Below, piece by piece: positions 17,000 through 23,667 of a DNA stretch of 39,281 nt. The stretch comes from Tepidanaerobacteraceae bacterium. Lineage in GTDB: Bacteria > Bacillota > Thermosediminibacteria > Thermosediminibacterales > Thermosediminibacteraceae. A program made the translations under genes and the position numbers. The notes under the pieces are model-generated. The model worked only from the letters and a program-made list of their open reading frames with translations, was not told the DNA's origin and searched no databases. Positions within the stretch are counted from its first letter, which is position 1; each line of letters starts with the position of its first letter. The stretch spans positions 1 through 39,281 of the forward strand of contig JASUSP010000014.1 of assembly GCA_030446005.1 (NCBI GenBank), written 5' to 3'.

Positions 17000-17245
17000 A
17001 TGGTCACAAATTTGAGGATATTGCGGGTAAAGCGTGGCTTGACTATCCGTAAGCTGGCTAAAGAACTAGAAATTCATGAGTGCTGGCTTAACAGAATGGA
17101 ACTAGGCCAAAGCTACATACCACCACACTTGCGACAGAAAATTGCCGATTTCTTCGGCGTGCAGGTCTCCGAAATCTGCGATGAAGCTACCGGTTGGCCT
17201 ATCTTGGTGGACATGGAAATGCCGAAGCTGGTACGGAAGGCGTAA
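17000..17245 (+). CDS. XRE-family HTH regulator
   Basis: Small DNA-binding repressor. Seen: 81 aa, with an almost complete Cro/CI-type HTH at residues 4-58 (LRILRVKRGLTIRKLAKELEIHECWLNRMELGQSYIPPHLRQKIADFFGV). AGGAGGG lies 11 bases upstream. It is the first plus-strand gene of the element, so it is the best candidate master regulator of lysogeny and replication. The gene after it is separated by 95 bp with no clear terminator. It lacks an extra C-terminal peptidase domain, so RecA-stimulated self-cleavage is not expected; induction would need another signal or an antirepressor. Confidence 0.85.
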   Translation: MVTNLRILRVKRGLTIRKLAKELEIHECWLNRMELGQSYIPPHLRQKIADFFGVQVSEICDEATGWPILVDMEMPKLVRKA

Positions 17246-17340
17246 AAGGTCAAGAAAATCGAATACCATCCGCTTGTTCTGCAGGCTTTAACTGCGAAAG
17301 GGCAAGCGAAAAGAGAAACTTGCAAGAGGGGTGAAGAAAC

Positions 17341-17565
17341 TTGACTTTAAGGGAAGCAGTAACTCATTTTTCCCAAACCAAAGACCCTGCAATTCTTGAA
17401 AAGATTCGCAAGAAGTATGGTAGTTACGGATTTTCTCTTGCGTGCAAAATAGCGGGAATTAAGAGAAGGGAGGGAAAACGTATGTTAGGCATATACGACA
17501 ACACAAAAACCATTAGGTGGCTCGCAAATAAATTATGCGGAATAAAAACTCTGAAGTGGCAATAA
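17341..17565 (+). CDS. Small hypothetical protein of the element
   Basis: 74 aa, not recognised. Seen: TTG start preceded by AGAGGGGTG at a fitting distance. The protein is basic in its second half (KIAGIKRREGKRMLGIYDNTKTIRWLANKLCGIKTLKWQ) and has the pattern of a small helical DNA-binding or Cro-like protein. There is no membrane segment. It is followed three bases after its stop by a strong nine-base-pair hairpin. Ribosome site and position in the early operon support that it is expressed. Confidence 0.5.
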   Translation: MTLREAVTHFSQTKDPAILEKIRKKYGSYGFSLACKIAGIKRREGKRMLGIYDNTKTIRWLANKLCGIKTLKWQ

Positions 17566-17568
17566 AAA

Positions 17569-17595
17569 AAGGCCGGATATTCAAACTCCGGCCTT
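17569..17595 (+). terminator. Hairpin between two small element genes (attenuator-like)
   Basis: Perfect arms AAGGCCGGA (17569-17577) and TCCGGCCTT (17587-17595) with a nine-base loop, followed by AAATCTTT and then AGGAGG of the next gene. The U-tract is poor for a full terminator, so partial termination or transcript processing is more likely. A related hairpin with CCGG arms lies at about 17962-17985 before the replication gene. Confidence 0.5.
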
Positions 17596-17616
17596 AAATC
17601 TTTAGGAGGTGTTTTT

Positions 17617-17955
17617 ATGAAGATTAAAAGGAACGGCATTCCCCTTTACGTCAATTATCAGGGGAAACAAGTAGTTTCCGGTATTCTCGGCCACGACAAG
17701 GTTTTCCGAAAATCAGTCGAAACAAAGCAAAAGCTCATTGTAATGGACGCATACGGCATTGACGAACCAAATTTTGAAGAACTAAAAGCCCTCGGTTGCG
17801 AAATGATTGAACTTATCGAACGAGATACGGGGAAGAAATATCTTATTGATTTTGCCACATTCGAAAAAATGGCTGTTCCTCGTAAAATAGGGAAATTTAA
17901 TGTTCGGTATTATCTGCCATTACGATATTGGCGAAAAGTGGAAGCAGTCGTTTAA
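17617..17955 (+). CDS. Hypothetical protein of the element
   Basis: 112 aa, not recognised. Seen: AGGAGG eight to nine bases upstream of ATG. The protein is mixed alpha/beta, with a beta-rich start (IPLYVNYQGKQVVSGILGHDKVFRKSVETKQKLIVMDAYGID) and a basic end (KIGKFNVRYYLPLRYWRKVEAVV). It has no Cys clusters, signal peptide or membrane segment. It lies between two hairpins and 66 bp before the replication gene, so it probably belongs to the early replication operon. Possible roles are a single-strand DNA or nuclease-inhibiting accessory protein; this is a guess from position only. Confidence 0.6.
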   Translation: MKIKRNGIPLYVNYQGKQVVSGILGHDKVFRKSVETKQKLIVMDAYGIDEPNFEELKALGCEMIELIERDTGKKYLIDFATFEKMAVPRKIGKFNVRYYLPLRYWRKVEAVV

Positions 17956-18021
17956 TTCAAAGTCCGGATGAAATGACCGGGTCTTAATTCTTTTTCAAAG
18001 AAAACAAAGGAGGGATGAAAA

Positions 18022-20799
18022 ATGCCTCTCACTTCTAATATACCAACTCTTGACTATGCTGTCGAGTATAAAAAACAAGGCTGGAAGGCAATCCCCATCC
18101 CCTTGAAGCATAAAAACCCCACATTAAAAGAATGGCAAAAACTACGTCTTAGCGAAGAAGAAATTAGACGAGTGTTTTCAAAACCTTCAAATATTGGCGT
18201 CCTCTTAGGTGAACCCTCTGGCTGGCTTGTGGATGTTGACCTTGACGACTATCTCGCTGTTAAATTAGCTCCATATTTCCTGCCATTCACCGAAGCAATC
18301 TTCGGTCGGGATTCAAAGCCTTCTTCCCATTGGCTTTATACCTGTTTTGGTGCAAAAACGACAAAGTGGCAAGGCATTGATGGAGAAATGATTGTGGAGT
18401 TACGTTCTACCGGTTGCCAAACAGTATTTCCGCCTTCAATCCACCCCTCTGGCGAAACTATCACGTGGTATAAGGAAGGGCGACCCATCCAAATAAGCAG
18501 GGATAAACTTGAAAAGGCGTGTTCAAGGCTTGCCTCTGCTGTCCTTCTCGCTAAACATTGGCCCTCTCAAGGAACAAGGCAGGACACCGCTTTGGCCCTT
18601 GCAGGAGGATTGATTCGTCTGGGATGGGATGAAGAAGAAGCAGAAAAATTTATTGAAGCTGTAACCGTAGGAGCTGGAGACGAGGAAAGCAAGTCGAGGG
18701 TTAGGACGGTGCTTTACACTGCGAGAAAAGCAGGGAGCTCACCAACAACCGGTTGGAAGCGATTGAGTGAACTCGTTGGCGAGGAAGTAGTCTCCAAAGT
18801 CCTGGCATGGCTCGGATGGAAGAAGCAGGAGGAAGTTTTTGAAGACCCTCCAAAGAAGGAGAAAGAAAGGGAATCTCAGGCCCAAAGCCTTGTTAACCTT
18901 GCCTTATCCTCCGGCGTGGAACTCTTCCATACCCCCGACGGCAACGCTTATGCTACCGTGCCGGTTAATGGCCATAAGGAAACTTGGCCCGTATCCTCAA
19001 GGGGGAGCGGGCCTTTCCGGAACTGGCTAAGGAGGATATTCTTCGAGAAACACGGCAAGCCCCCCGGAAGTCAAGCCCTGCAAGACGCAATAGGAGTGTT
19101 AGAGGCAAAAGCTCAATTCGATGGCCCCGAATATCCGGTTTTCACGAGGATTGCGGAACATGACGGCAAAATATACATTGACCTTGCCAATGACACTTGG
19201 GAAGCGGTAGAAATATCACCAATGGGCTGGCGGGTAATAAGCGACTGCCCGGTGAAATTCCGGCGGTCAAAAGGAATGTTACCCCTCCCACGACCAGAAG
19301 CGGGAGGCAGTATAGAGGAATTAAAGCCGTTTCTAAACATTCCGGATGAAGATTCATGGCGTCTAATAGTGGCGTGGCTTTTAGCGTCAATGCGTCCAAA
19401 AGGGCCTTATCCGATATTGCTACTCCAAGGAGAGCAAGGAAGTGCCAAATCCACCACATCTAAGGCATTGCGGGCATTGATAGACCCGAACACCGCTCCA
19501 TTGAGGACATGCCCGAAGGACGAACGGGATTTAATGATAACCGCAACGAATTCATGGGCCGTTAGCTTTGACAATCTTTCCGGTATTCCTGTATGGCTAT
19601 CTGACGCACTTTGTCGCCTTGCTACCGGTGGAGGATTCTCGACAAGGACGCTTTACGAGAACGACGAAGAAACGATTTTCTCCGCTTGTCGTCCATTAAT
19701 TGCGAATGGCATTGATGAGATAGCCTCGAGGCATGACCTACTGGATAGGGCTATAATCATTCACTTACCACCCATACCGGAGGAAAATCGAAAAGATGAG
19801 GCCCAATTTTGGGCCGAATTCGAGAAAGCAAGGCCACGAATCTTTGGGGCACTTCTCGACGCCGTTAGTGCAGGACTGCGGAATATAGATAGCGTCCATC
19901 TCGACCGCCTGCCCCGTATGGCCGACTTTGCGAAGTGGGTAACCGCCTGTGAGGAAACATTACCTTGGCCCTCGGGTGGATTTATGGAGGCATATATGGG
20001 CAATCGAGAAGAAGCAATAGAGGTGGCACTTGAAGGTGACATCGTGGCGGTGGCAGTTAAGAATTTACTCGAAGAACGGGAAGAATGGGAAGGGACTGCA
20101 AGTGAACTGCTGGAAGCGTTGGAAGTTTTTATAGACGATACCACGAAAAGAAGCGTCGTATGGCCAAAAAATCCGAGAGCATTAAGCAACCGCTTGCGTC
20201 GCTGTGCCACGTTCTTAAGGCAAACAGGGGTTGAAGTAGAATTTCTGAGAGCGGGGCATAACCGCCAACGACTAATTAGATTAAAGCGGAAAATTTGCGT
20301 CCGCAACGTCCGCAATGACCTCCAAAGCCTTGAGGATACTGGGCTTGAGGTGCGGACGATATGCGGACGAAGTGCGGACGTTGCGGACGATATGCGGACG
20401 ATAAAAAGAAATTTATCGTCCGCAACGGAAGCCTTGAAAGACAAGGGATTGAACACTGCGGACAACAAAGCGGACGATGCGGACGATAAAATTCCCCTTC
20501 AATCTAATGACATGCAAGACCACCTTTGGGATATACTCCTAAAACTCGCAAAAGAGAATCATCCTGAAGCATACGAACCGCTGAAGGCCCTCCGAATAGC
20601 TGGAGTGGTATTGATAAAATCGGAAAGAGGCTGGAGATTCAAGGCTAAAATAGGCGACCTATTCAACACAAAGCAGGACTTTGAAGAATGGATTAGGCGG
20701 TATATCCTACCGCATAAGCAGGCGATTAAAGACTTATTCGATAAGCTGGAAGAAGAAACAAATAAAGCTAATTCTACCCCGGAGGTATGGGAATTATGA
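18022..20799 (+). CDS. Replication protein: prim-pol primase fused to a phage/satellite-type ATPase
   Basis: Likely initiator of element replication. Domains in order: an AEP prim-pol domain at 10-170, with metal motif VDVDLDD (Asp71, Asp73), nucleotide motif SSHW (His103) and VELRSTG (Glu126). A primase C-terminal helical segment lies at about 195-235. A P-loop ATPase starts at about 440, with Walker A GEQGSAKST (470-478) and WAVSFDNLSG. A winged helix with WPKNPRALSNRLRR ends near 752. A low-complexity linker (752-822) is built from GCGGAC/GTCCGC DNA repeats and reads as CVRNVRN and ADDADD. A C-terminal domain of unknown type follows (830-925). An AGGAGGG site precedes the ATG. The last codons overlap the next gene by four bases. 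Helicase activity is inferred from related proteins. Confidence 0.85.
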   Translation: MPLTSNIPTLDYAVEYKKQGWKAIPIPLKHKNPTLKEWQKLRLSEEEIRRVFSKPSNIGVLLGEPSGWLVDVDLDDYLAVKLAPYFLPFTEAIFGRDSKPSSHWLYTCFGAKTTKWQGIDGEMIVELRSTGCQTVFPPSIHPSGETITWYKEGRPIQISRDKLEKACSRLASAVLLAKHWPSQGTRQDTALALAGGLIRLGWDEEEAEKFIEAVTVGAGDEESKSRVRTVLYTARKAGSSPTTGWKRLSELVGEEVVSKVLAWLGWKKQEEVFEDPPKKEKERESQAQSLVNLALSSGVELFHTPDGNAYATVPVNGHKETWPVSSRGSGPFRNWLRRIFFEKHGKPPGSQALQDAIGVLEAKAQFDGPEYPVFTRIAEHDGKIYIDLANDTWEAVEISPMGWRVISDCPVKFRRSKGMLPLPRPEAGGSIEELKPFLNIPDEDSWRLIVAWLLASMRPKGPYPILLLQGEQGSAKSTTSKALRALIDPNTAPLRTCPKDERDLMITATNSWAVSFDNLSGIPVWLSDALCRLATGGGFSTRTLYENDEETIFSACRPLIANGIDEIASRHDLLDRAIIIHLPPIPEENRKDEAQFWAEFEKARPRIFGALLDAVSAGLRNIDSVHLDRLPRMADFAKWVTACEETLPWPSGGFMEAYMGNREEAIEVALEGDIVAVAVKNLLEEREEWEGTASELLEALEVFIDDTTKRSVVWPKNPRALSNRLRRCATFLRQTGVEVEFLRAGHNRQRLIRLKRKICVRNVRNDLQSLEDTGLEVRTICGRSADVADDMRTIKRNLSSATEALKDKGLNTADNKADDADDKIPLQSNDMQDHLWDILLKLAKENHPEAYEPLKALRIAGVVLIKSERGWRFKAKIGDLFNTKQDFEEWIRRYILPHKQAIKDLFDKLEEETNKANSTPEVWEL
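20279..20484 (+). repeat. GTCC/GGAC repeat cluster 1, inside the replication gene
   Basis: A 24-bp leader (20279-20302: GATTAAAG..., ending TTGCGTCC) is followed by NCGTCCGCA repeats. The hexamer GCGGAC or its complement occurs eleven times between 20299 and 20484, with spacings of 9 and 11 bp inside the runs. A perfect 12-bp inverted repeat, arms 20394-20405 and 20412-20423 (GCGGACGATAAA and complement), lies in the middle. Two more copies of the leader occur at 22702 and 23668. Confidence 0.8.
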
Positions 20800-21140
20800 C
20801 GCCCGAGGCCATCGTCGAGGAATTGGAGAAAAAAGGCGTCAAAATCACCGTCGCCGGGGACAAGTTACGGCTTGAGGCCCCGGCTGGCGTCCTCACTCCA
20901 TCGCTGAAAGAACTCATAGCACGCAATAAGGCCCAAATTATCGAGTGGCTAATGAATCCTACTACCGATTGCGGTGGCAAGGTGGTTAAGCTATACCGTG
21001 CAAGGCCCGAGTGCATTAAAGCGGGTTACTGCTTGCGGTTTACTAACAACTGCGACCTATTCCCTCTCACTTGGCGGTGGGGATGGTGCAGGGAAAGGAT
21101 AAGTATGGCAAGGCCCAAAAGGAAGGCAGGGGGAGGATAA
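20796..21140 (+). CDS. Small protein with a TubC docking-like N-terminal domain
   Basis: Function unknown. Seen: residues 1-52 (MTPEAIVEELEKKGVKITVA, then GDKLRLEAPAGVLTPSLKEL, up to IIEWL) have the pattern of the TubC N-terminal docking domain, which is common in small proteins next to mobile-element primases. The C-terminal 60 residues hold four Cys (ECIKAGYC, NNC, GWC), which could bind a metal, and a basic tail. The start at 20796 is chosen because its ATG overlaps the stop of the replication gene (ATGA) and GGAGG lies ten bases upstream; the ATG at 20787 is only one base from that site. Likely role: protein-protein contact with the replication protein, an inference from coupling. Confidence 0.7.
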   Translation: MTPEAIVEELEKKGVKITVAGDKLRLEAPAGVLTPSLKELIARNKAQIIEWLMNPTTDCGGKVVKLYRARPECIKAGYCLRFTNNCDLFPLTWRWGWCRERISMARPKRKAGGG

Positions 21141-21152
21141 AAATTTCCTCCC
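21131..21152 (+). terminator. Hairpin at the end of the replication operon
   Basis: Arms GGGAGGA (21131-21137) and TCCTCCC (21146-21152) overlap the stop of the preceding gene. There is no good T-tract behind it, so it may stabilise the 3' end or act as a weak terminator. Confidence 0.35.
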
Positions 21153-21435
21153 TTCCCTGCCAATGACCCGCCGGGCACTCGCTTGCGTGAAAAAATCCCC
21201 CATAAAAGTGAGGGTTGTCGGCATTACCGACTACCCTAAGGGCATACCGAAACTTCGGGCTTGCTCTGGAGAACCGGCGGGCGGGCAGGCTTGCGTTTGC
21301 AAAATTCCCTTTATCTCGCAAGAGGGGGTGCGTTTAAATCGCACCCCCGGCTTAAGGTGGCAGAAGCACGCTGGAGACCGGCGGGCAGGCCCTCCAAAGA
21401 CCCCGGAATATACTCTTTCACGAGGGGGGATTGAA
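21141..21435 (+). other. 295-bp GC-rich leader with direct repeats and a strong hairpin
   Basis: No convincing gene. Seen: CTGGAGAACCGGCGGGC (21266 onward) recurs as CTGGAGACCGGCGGGC (21371 onward), 105 bp apart. A perfect 9-bp hairpin has arms 21324-21332 (GGGGGTGCG) and 21340-21348 around a TTTAAAT loop. A frame open from 21163 through this region joins the next gene but lacks a ribosome site at its start. The GC content is visibly higher than in the flanking element genes. Possible structured leader RNA for the activator gene. Confidence 0.4.
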
Positions 21436-21906
21436 ATGCTACACACATTAAGGCCCATCATCAAGCAGATTGAGTATTACCTTTTCAATTACCCTGCCTT
21501 GAGGGAGGAACTCGCAAAAGCGAAGGAGGACATATTTTCCCTCAAGGCACATTGGCCGGACAAACCTCCTACCGGGAGTCCTTCCAACCCTACGGAAAAA
21601 GCAGTAACTTTGTATGAGTCGAAGTATGGCAAAGCCGAAAAGTGGCTGAACCTCATCGTGTGGGCCTTGCACATAGCTGGAGCAGAAGACCCCGCAATGC
21701 GGAAGCTGGTCGAGTTACGGTATTTCAATGGCAAGGAAATTGAGGAAATAGCCCGGGAGCTACACATCGACCCTGTCACCTGCGAACGCTGGCAGGAGGA
21801 TTTTCTTGTCCTTGTTGTCCTGCTTGCGGTAGAGGAAGGGCTAATAAGCGTCAAGCAGTCAATTCAGGAAAGCCCTTGCTATTGGGGGAGGGCTGATGAT
21901 GGATGA
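21436..21906 (+). CDS. ArpU/RinA-like phage transcriptional activator
   Basis: Sigma-factor-like late-gene activators of temperate phages have this layout. Seen: 156 aa with an N-terminal helical part and a long amphipathic segment (EKAVTLYESKYGKAEKWLNLIVWAL). The C-terminal HTH is MRKLVELRYFNGKEIEEIARELHIDPVTCERWQEDFLVLVVLLAVEEGL, a sigma-70 region-4-like pattern. The start at ATG 21436 has GAGGGGGG about seven bases upstream. Oddly, no late genes follow: downstream is the 1.2-kb repeat region. It may act on the element's own repeat region or on a helper phage. A small-terminase-like HTH protein is the main alternative identity. Confidence 0.6.
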   Translation: MLHTLRPIIKQIEYYLFNYPALREELAKAKEDIFSLKAHWPDKPPTGSPSNPTEKAVTLYESKYGKAEKWLNLIVWALHIAGAEDPAMRKLVELRYFNGKEIEEIARELHIDPVTCERWQEDFLVLVVLLAVEEGLISVKQSIQESPCYWGRADDG

Positions 21907-22218
21907 ATTTTCCACCCTATGAACCGACTGCAAAATATTGCACTTGCCAAAAATTGTAATGTCAAGAATAGCTTAAACACTTACATTGCGAATTTGTTAG
22001 GATTGCCTTCTTGAATACGGAAACTTCACGCTGTAGTGGTAGTATTCTCTGCTATAATTGAGCTGTTTATACCCAAAAACAAAAGTTTATAGCCTTTTTT
22101 TGCGGATATGCTGTCAAGTTTTAAACTTTGTCCTTACAAACAATTAGCGTCAACTTTAAGACTGTATTTGTAACTTTTACTGCACTACTTGACAATCTCA
22201 AGACTGGATTACGCATTG

Positions 22219-22266
22219 AACCGCAATATTTTGCAGTCCTCAATCCGACTGCAAAATATTGCGGTT
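22219..22266. repeat. 20-bp perfect inverted repeat
   Basis: Arms 22219-22238 (AACCGCAATATTTTGCAGTC) and 22247-22266 with an eight-base loop, followed by TTTTAA on the plus strand. A third partial copy of the arm, GACTGCAAAATATTGC, lies at 21926-21941. It can act as an intrinsic terminator, an origin hairpin, or a protein-binding dyad. Confidence 0.85.
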
Positions 22267-22310
22267 TTAACCTTTCCCCTTCGGCCTATCGTTTAAAGCT
22301 GTTAATGTTA

Positions 22311-22430
22311 CCTAAACACTCAGGCAGAGAACATTAACAACCTTAACACTCAGGCAAGGAAGCGTAACAACCGTAACACTTACACAAGGAAGTGCAACAA
22401 CTGAAACATTCGCTTAATTTAGTGCAACAG
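22311..22430 (+). repeat. Four tandem 30-bp iterons
   Basis: Units at 22311-22340, 22341-22370, 22371-22400 and 22401-22430 are in exact 30-bp register. Common pattern: C-C/T-N-T/A-AACACT at the start and GTAACAA or GCAACA at the end. Units 1 to 3 share most positions; unit 4 is more diverged. The layout matches initiator-binding iterons of plasmids and satellites. Confidence 0.75.
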
Positions 22431-22487
22431 GCAAAACGAACGTTGTCAAGCGTGACATCGGCAGTTTTTAGCTTGACACATTGACAG

Positions 22488-22520
22488 AAAGGAGCACAAA
22501 AGGAGCGAAAAAGGAGCACA
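22488..22520 (+). repeat. Three 11-bp tandem repeats (AAAGGAGCACA type)
   Basis: Exact 11-bp units at 22488-22498, 22499-22509 and 22510-22520; the middle unit ends GAA instead of ACA. They follow a TGTCAAGC/GCTTGACA dyad (22444-22451/22471-22478). Confidence 0.8.
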
Positions 22521-22701
22521 TTTTTTGGGGTATCCCCATTTTACGGATGCCTTTCTGCCTCGGGAAGTCATTTGCTAAGAAATGCTAAGACTGCAAAGGG
22601 TATTCCAACTTGGAACACTCTTGCGACTTAGTAAAACTTAGGATAAATAGGACAAAGCGGGACAAAATGAGACAATGGCACACCTCGGAAGGTAGTCACT
22701 A

Positions 22702-22754
22702 GACTAAAAGCGAAAACTTGCGTCCTCATCGTCCGCAACGTCCGCATTGTCCGC
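22702..22754 (+). repeat. GTCC repeat cluster 2
   Basis: A 24-bp leader (22702-22725, GACTAAAAGC..., ending TTGCGTCC) is followed by 9-bp units of the form NCGTCCGCA; GTCCGC at 22731, 22740 and 22749 is spaced exactly 9 bp. It matches the cluster in the replication gene. Confidence 0.8.
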
Positions 22755-22776
22755 ACTCTTGCGTTGGGAAAAAGCA

Positions 22777-22956
22777 GGCAAAAGGAGGGCAAAAAGTAGG
22801 CAAAACAGAGAAAAACGGGAGAGAAAAGGGAGAGAAAATAACACCATCGGGAAAGGGTGCAAAAGAGTAGCATAAGGGTTGCAAAAACGACAGAACGACG
22901 ACAGAAGAACGGCAGGAAAAACCGAAGCAAAAGAGAAGCAAAAGAGAAGCAAAAGA
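22777..22956 (+). repeat. Phased A-tract arrays with 11-bp period
   Basis: GGCAAAA starts at 22777, 22788 and 22799; GAGAAAA starts at 22808, 22821 and 22832; GAAGCAAAAGA is perfectly tandem at 22924-22934, 22935-22945 and 22946-22956. A-tracts repeated near the helical pitch are expected to bend DNA. The strand is almost pure A/G over long parts. Confidence 0.75.
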
Positions 22957-23137
22957 GGTGCAATTGAAACAACCTCGAGAAATTCGAGGCCATAGTAACT
23001 GGCCCAAAATTGGACTCGTTGAATGCAGGGCCTTGCGTTAAAGGCAGGAGGCGGAAATTGGCTCAAAATGGCTCATTATTGCTCACCGGCACACTTGAGA
23101 ATATGAGCAAAGATTGGACAAAGGGAGGTAAGTTTTT

Positions 23138-23374
23138 ATGGGATGGTATATTACGAAATATGGCAAGGTCTTTTTCCAACCGGACGTCGAGGACATTATC
23201 GAGCTTGAAAGAACCAAAAGGGCACGGACAAAAACAAGTAAATCCCGGAAGGAAGACCATAGGACAGCCTACTGTAAAAATTGCGGCGAACCTCTGGATA
23301 GTCTAGAAGATGAAATTTGTCTGGAGTGTGGCTGGATTATCTGCCCAATGTGTGGGGATTGCGGTTGCACATAA
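23138..23374 (+). CDS. Small double zinc-ribbon-like protein
   Basis: 78 aa, function unknown. Seen: GGGAGG eight to nine bases before ATG. A basic middle (RTKRARTKTSKSRKEDH) is followed by a Cys-rich end: CKNC, CLEC, CPMC, then CGDCGCT-like pairs, enough for two zinc sites. Such proteins often bind nucleic acid or RNA polymerase. It is the only plus-strand gene downstream of the repeat region and ends just before a bidirectional terminator. Position suggests expression from within or through the repeat region. Confidence 0.7.
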   Translation: MGWYITKYGKVFFQPDVEDIIELERTKRARTKTSKSRKEDHRTAYCKNCGEPLDSLEDEICLECGWIICPMCGDCGCT

Positions 23375-23405
23375 AAAAATAGCCCCGTAATGGGGCATAA
23401 TTTTG
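23373..23405. terminator. Bidirectional terminator
   Basis: Arms GCCCC (23382-23386) and GGGGC (23392-23396). On the minus strand it is followed by TATTTTTTT, a good intrinsic terminator for the 61-aa gene; on the plus strand by ATAATTTT. Confidence 0.7.
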
Positions 23406-23411
23406 TGTGGC

Positions 23412-23597
23412 CTATGTTTGCGTCAATCCTCTATCTTGCATTGCTTTATGGGCCTTGGAAACAACCTCAAAAAACTCGCAAGCGTCCTCCATCAACCCTT
23501 TTGGGACTATTAAGGCCGGTTTTTCGGTGGCGTTATCGCCTACCGGAATACAAAGCATTGGCCTGCTGGAATTTTGTGAAACATAGAAGGCTAACAT
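23412..23597 (-). CDS. Small hypothetical protein of the element
   Basis: 61 aa, not recognised. Seen: AAGGAGAGGG with eight-base spacing before ATG and an intrinsic terminator seven bases after the stop, which together make it a convincing gene. Sequence: an N-terminal beta-strand part (MLAFYVSQNSSRPMLCIPVG), then IVPKGLMEDACEFFEVVSKAHKAM, a helix. The plus-strand frame over the same DNA has no ribosome site. It lies on the same strand as the integrase but 227 bp away from the gene before it, with repeat cluster 3 between them. Confidence 0.65.
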   Translation of the reverse strand: MLAFYVSQNSSRPMLCIPVGDNATEKPALIVPKGLMEDACEFFEVVSKAHKAMQDRGLTQT

Positions 23598-23667
23598 AAT
23601 TTATCCCTCTCCTTCCTTAATTTTTTTCTCCTACCCTTCAAGGCGAAAAAAAACATGCAGGGCATTA

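Larger units (their letters stand above)
21907..23137. other. 1.2-kb gene-free repeat region, candidate replication origin
   Basis: No credible gene on either strand; open frames on the minus strand are phenylalanine/leucine/serine-rich shadows of the purine-rich plus strand. Contents from left to right: scattered TGTCAAG/CTTGACA motifs (21960, 22112, 22188, 22444, 22472), GACTGCAAAATATTGC (21926-21941) and a 20-bp perfect dyad (22219-22266). Then come a 10-bp inverted repeat (22300-22309/22330-22339), four 30-bp iterons (22311-22430), AAAGGAGC repeats (22488-22520), GTCCGC repeats (22702-22754) and 11-bp phased A-tracts (22777-22956). An extended -10 promoter (TGCTATAAT, near 22053) is also present. 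Confidence 0.65.

Noticed and set aside
19113-20468. Minus-strand frames opposite the replication gene (75, 105 and 235 codons)
   Set aside because: The plus-strand protein has clear prim-pol and ATPase motifs; the opposite frames have none.
20299-20484. CRISPR array
   Set aside because: The repeats are only 6-9 bp at 9-11 bp steps, with no spacers and no cas genes.
21163-21435. Upstream extension of the activator gene to 21163
   Set aside because: No ribosome-binding site at 21163 and no family-like sequence in the extension; ATG 21436 has a strong site.
22311-22430. CRISPR array from the 30-bp repeats
   Set aside because: The units are directly adjacent with no spacers between them, and they are degenerate.
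22628-23066. Long minus-strand frames rich in Phe, Leu and Ser
   Set aside because: They arise from the purine-rich plus strand of the repeat region, occur in all three frames at once, and lack ribosome sites.
23390-23599. Plus-strand frame opposite the 61-aa gene
   Set aside because: No ribosome site, and it begins within a terminator; the minus-strand gene has both a ribosome site and a terminator.
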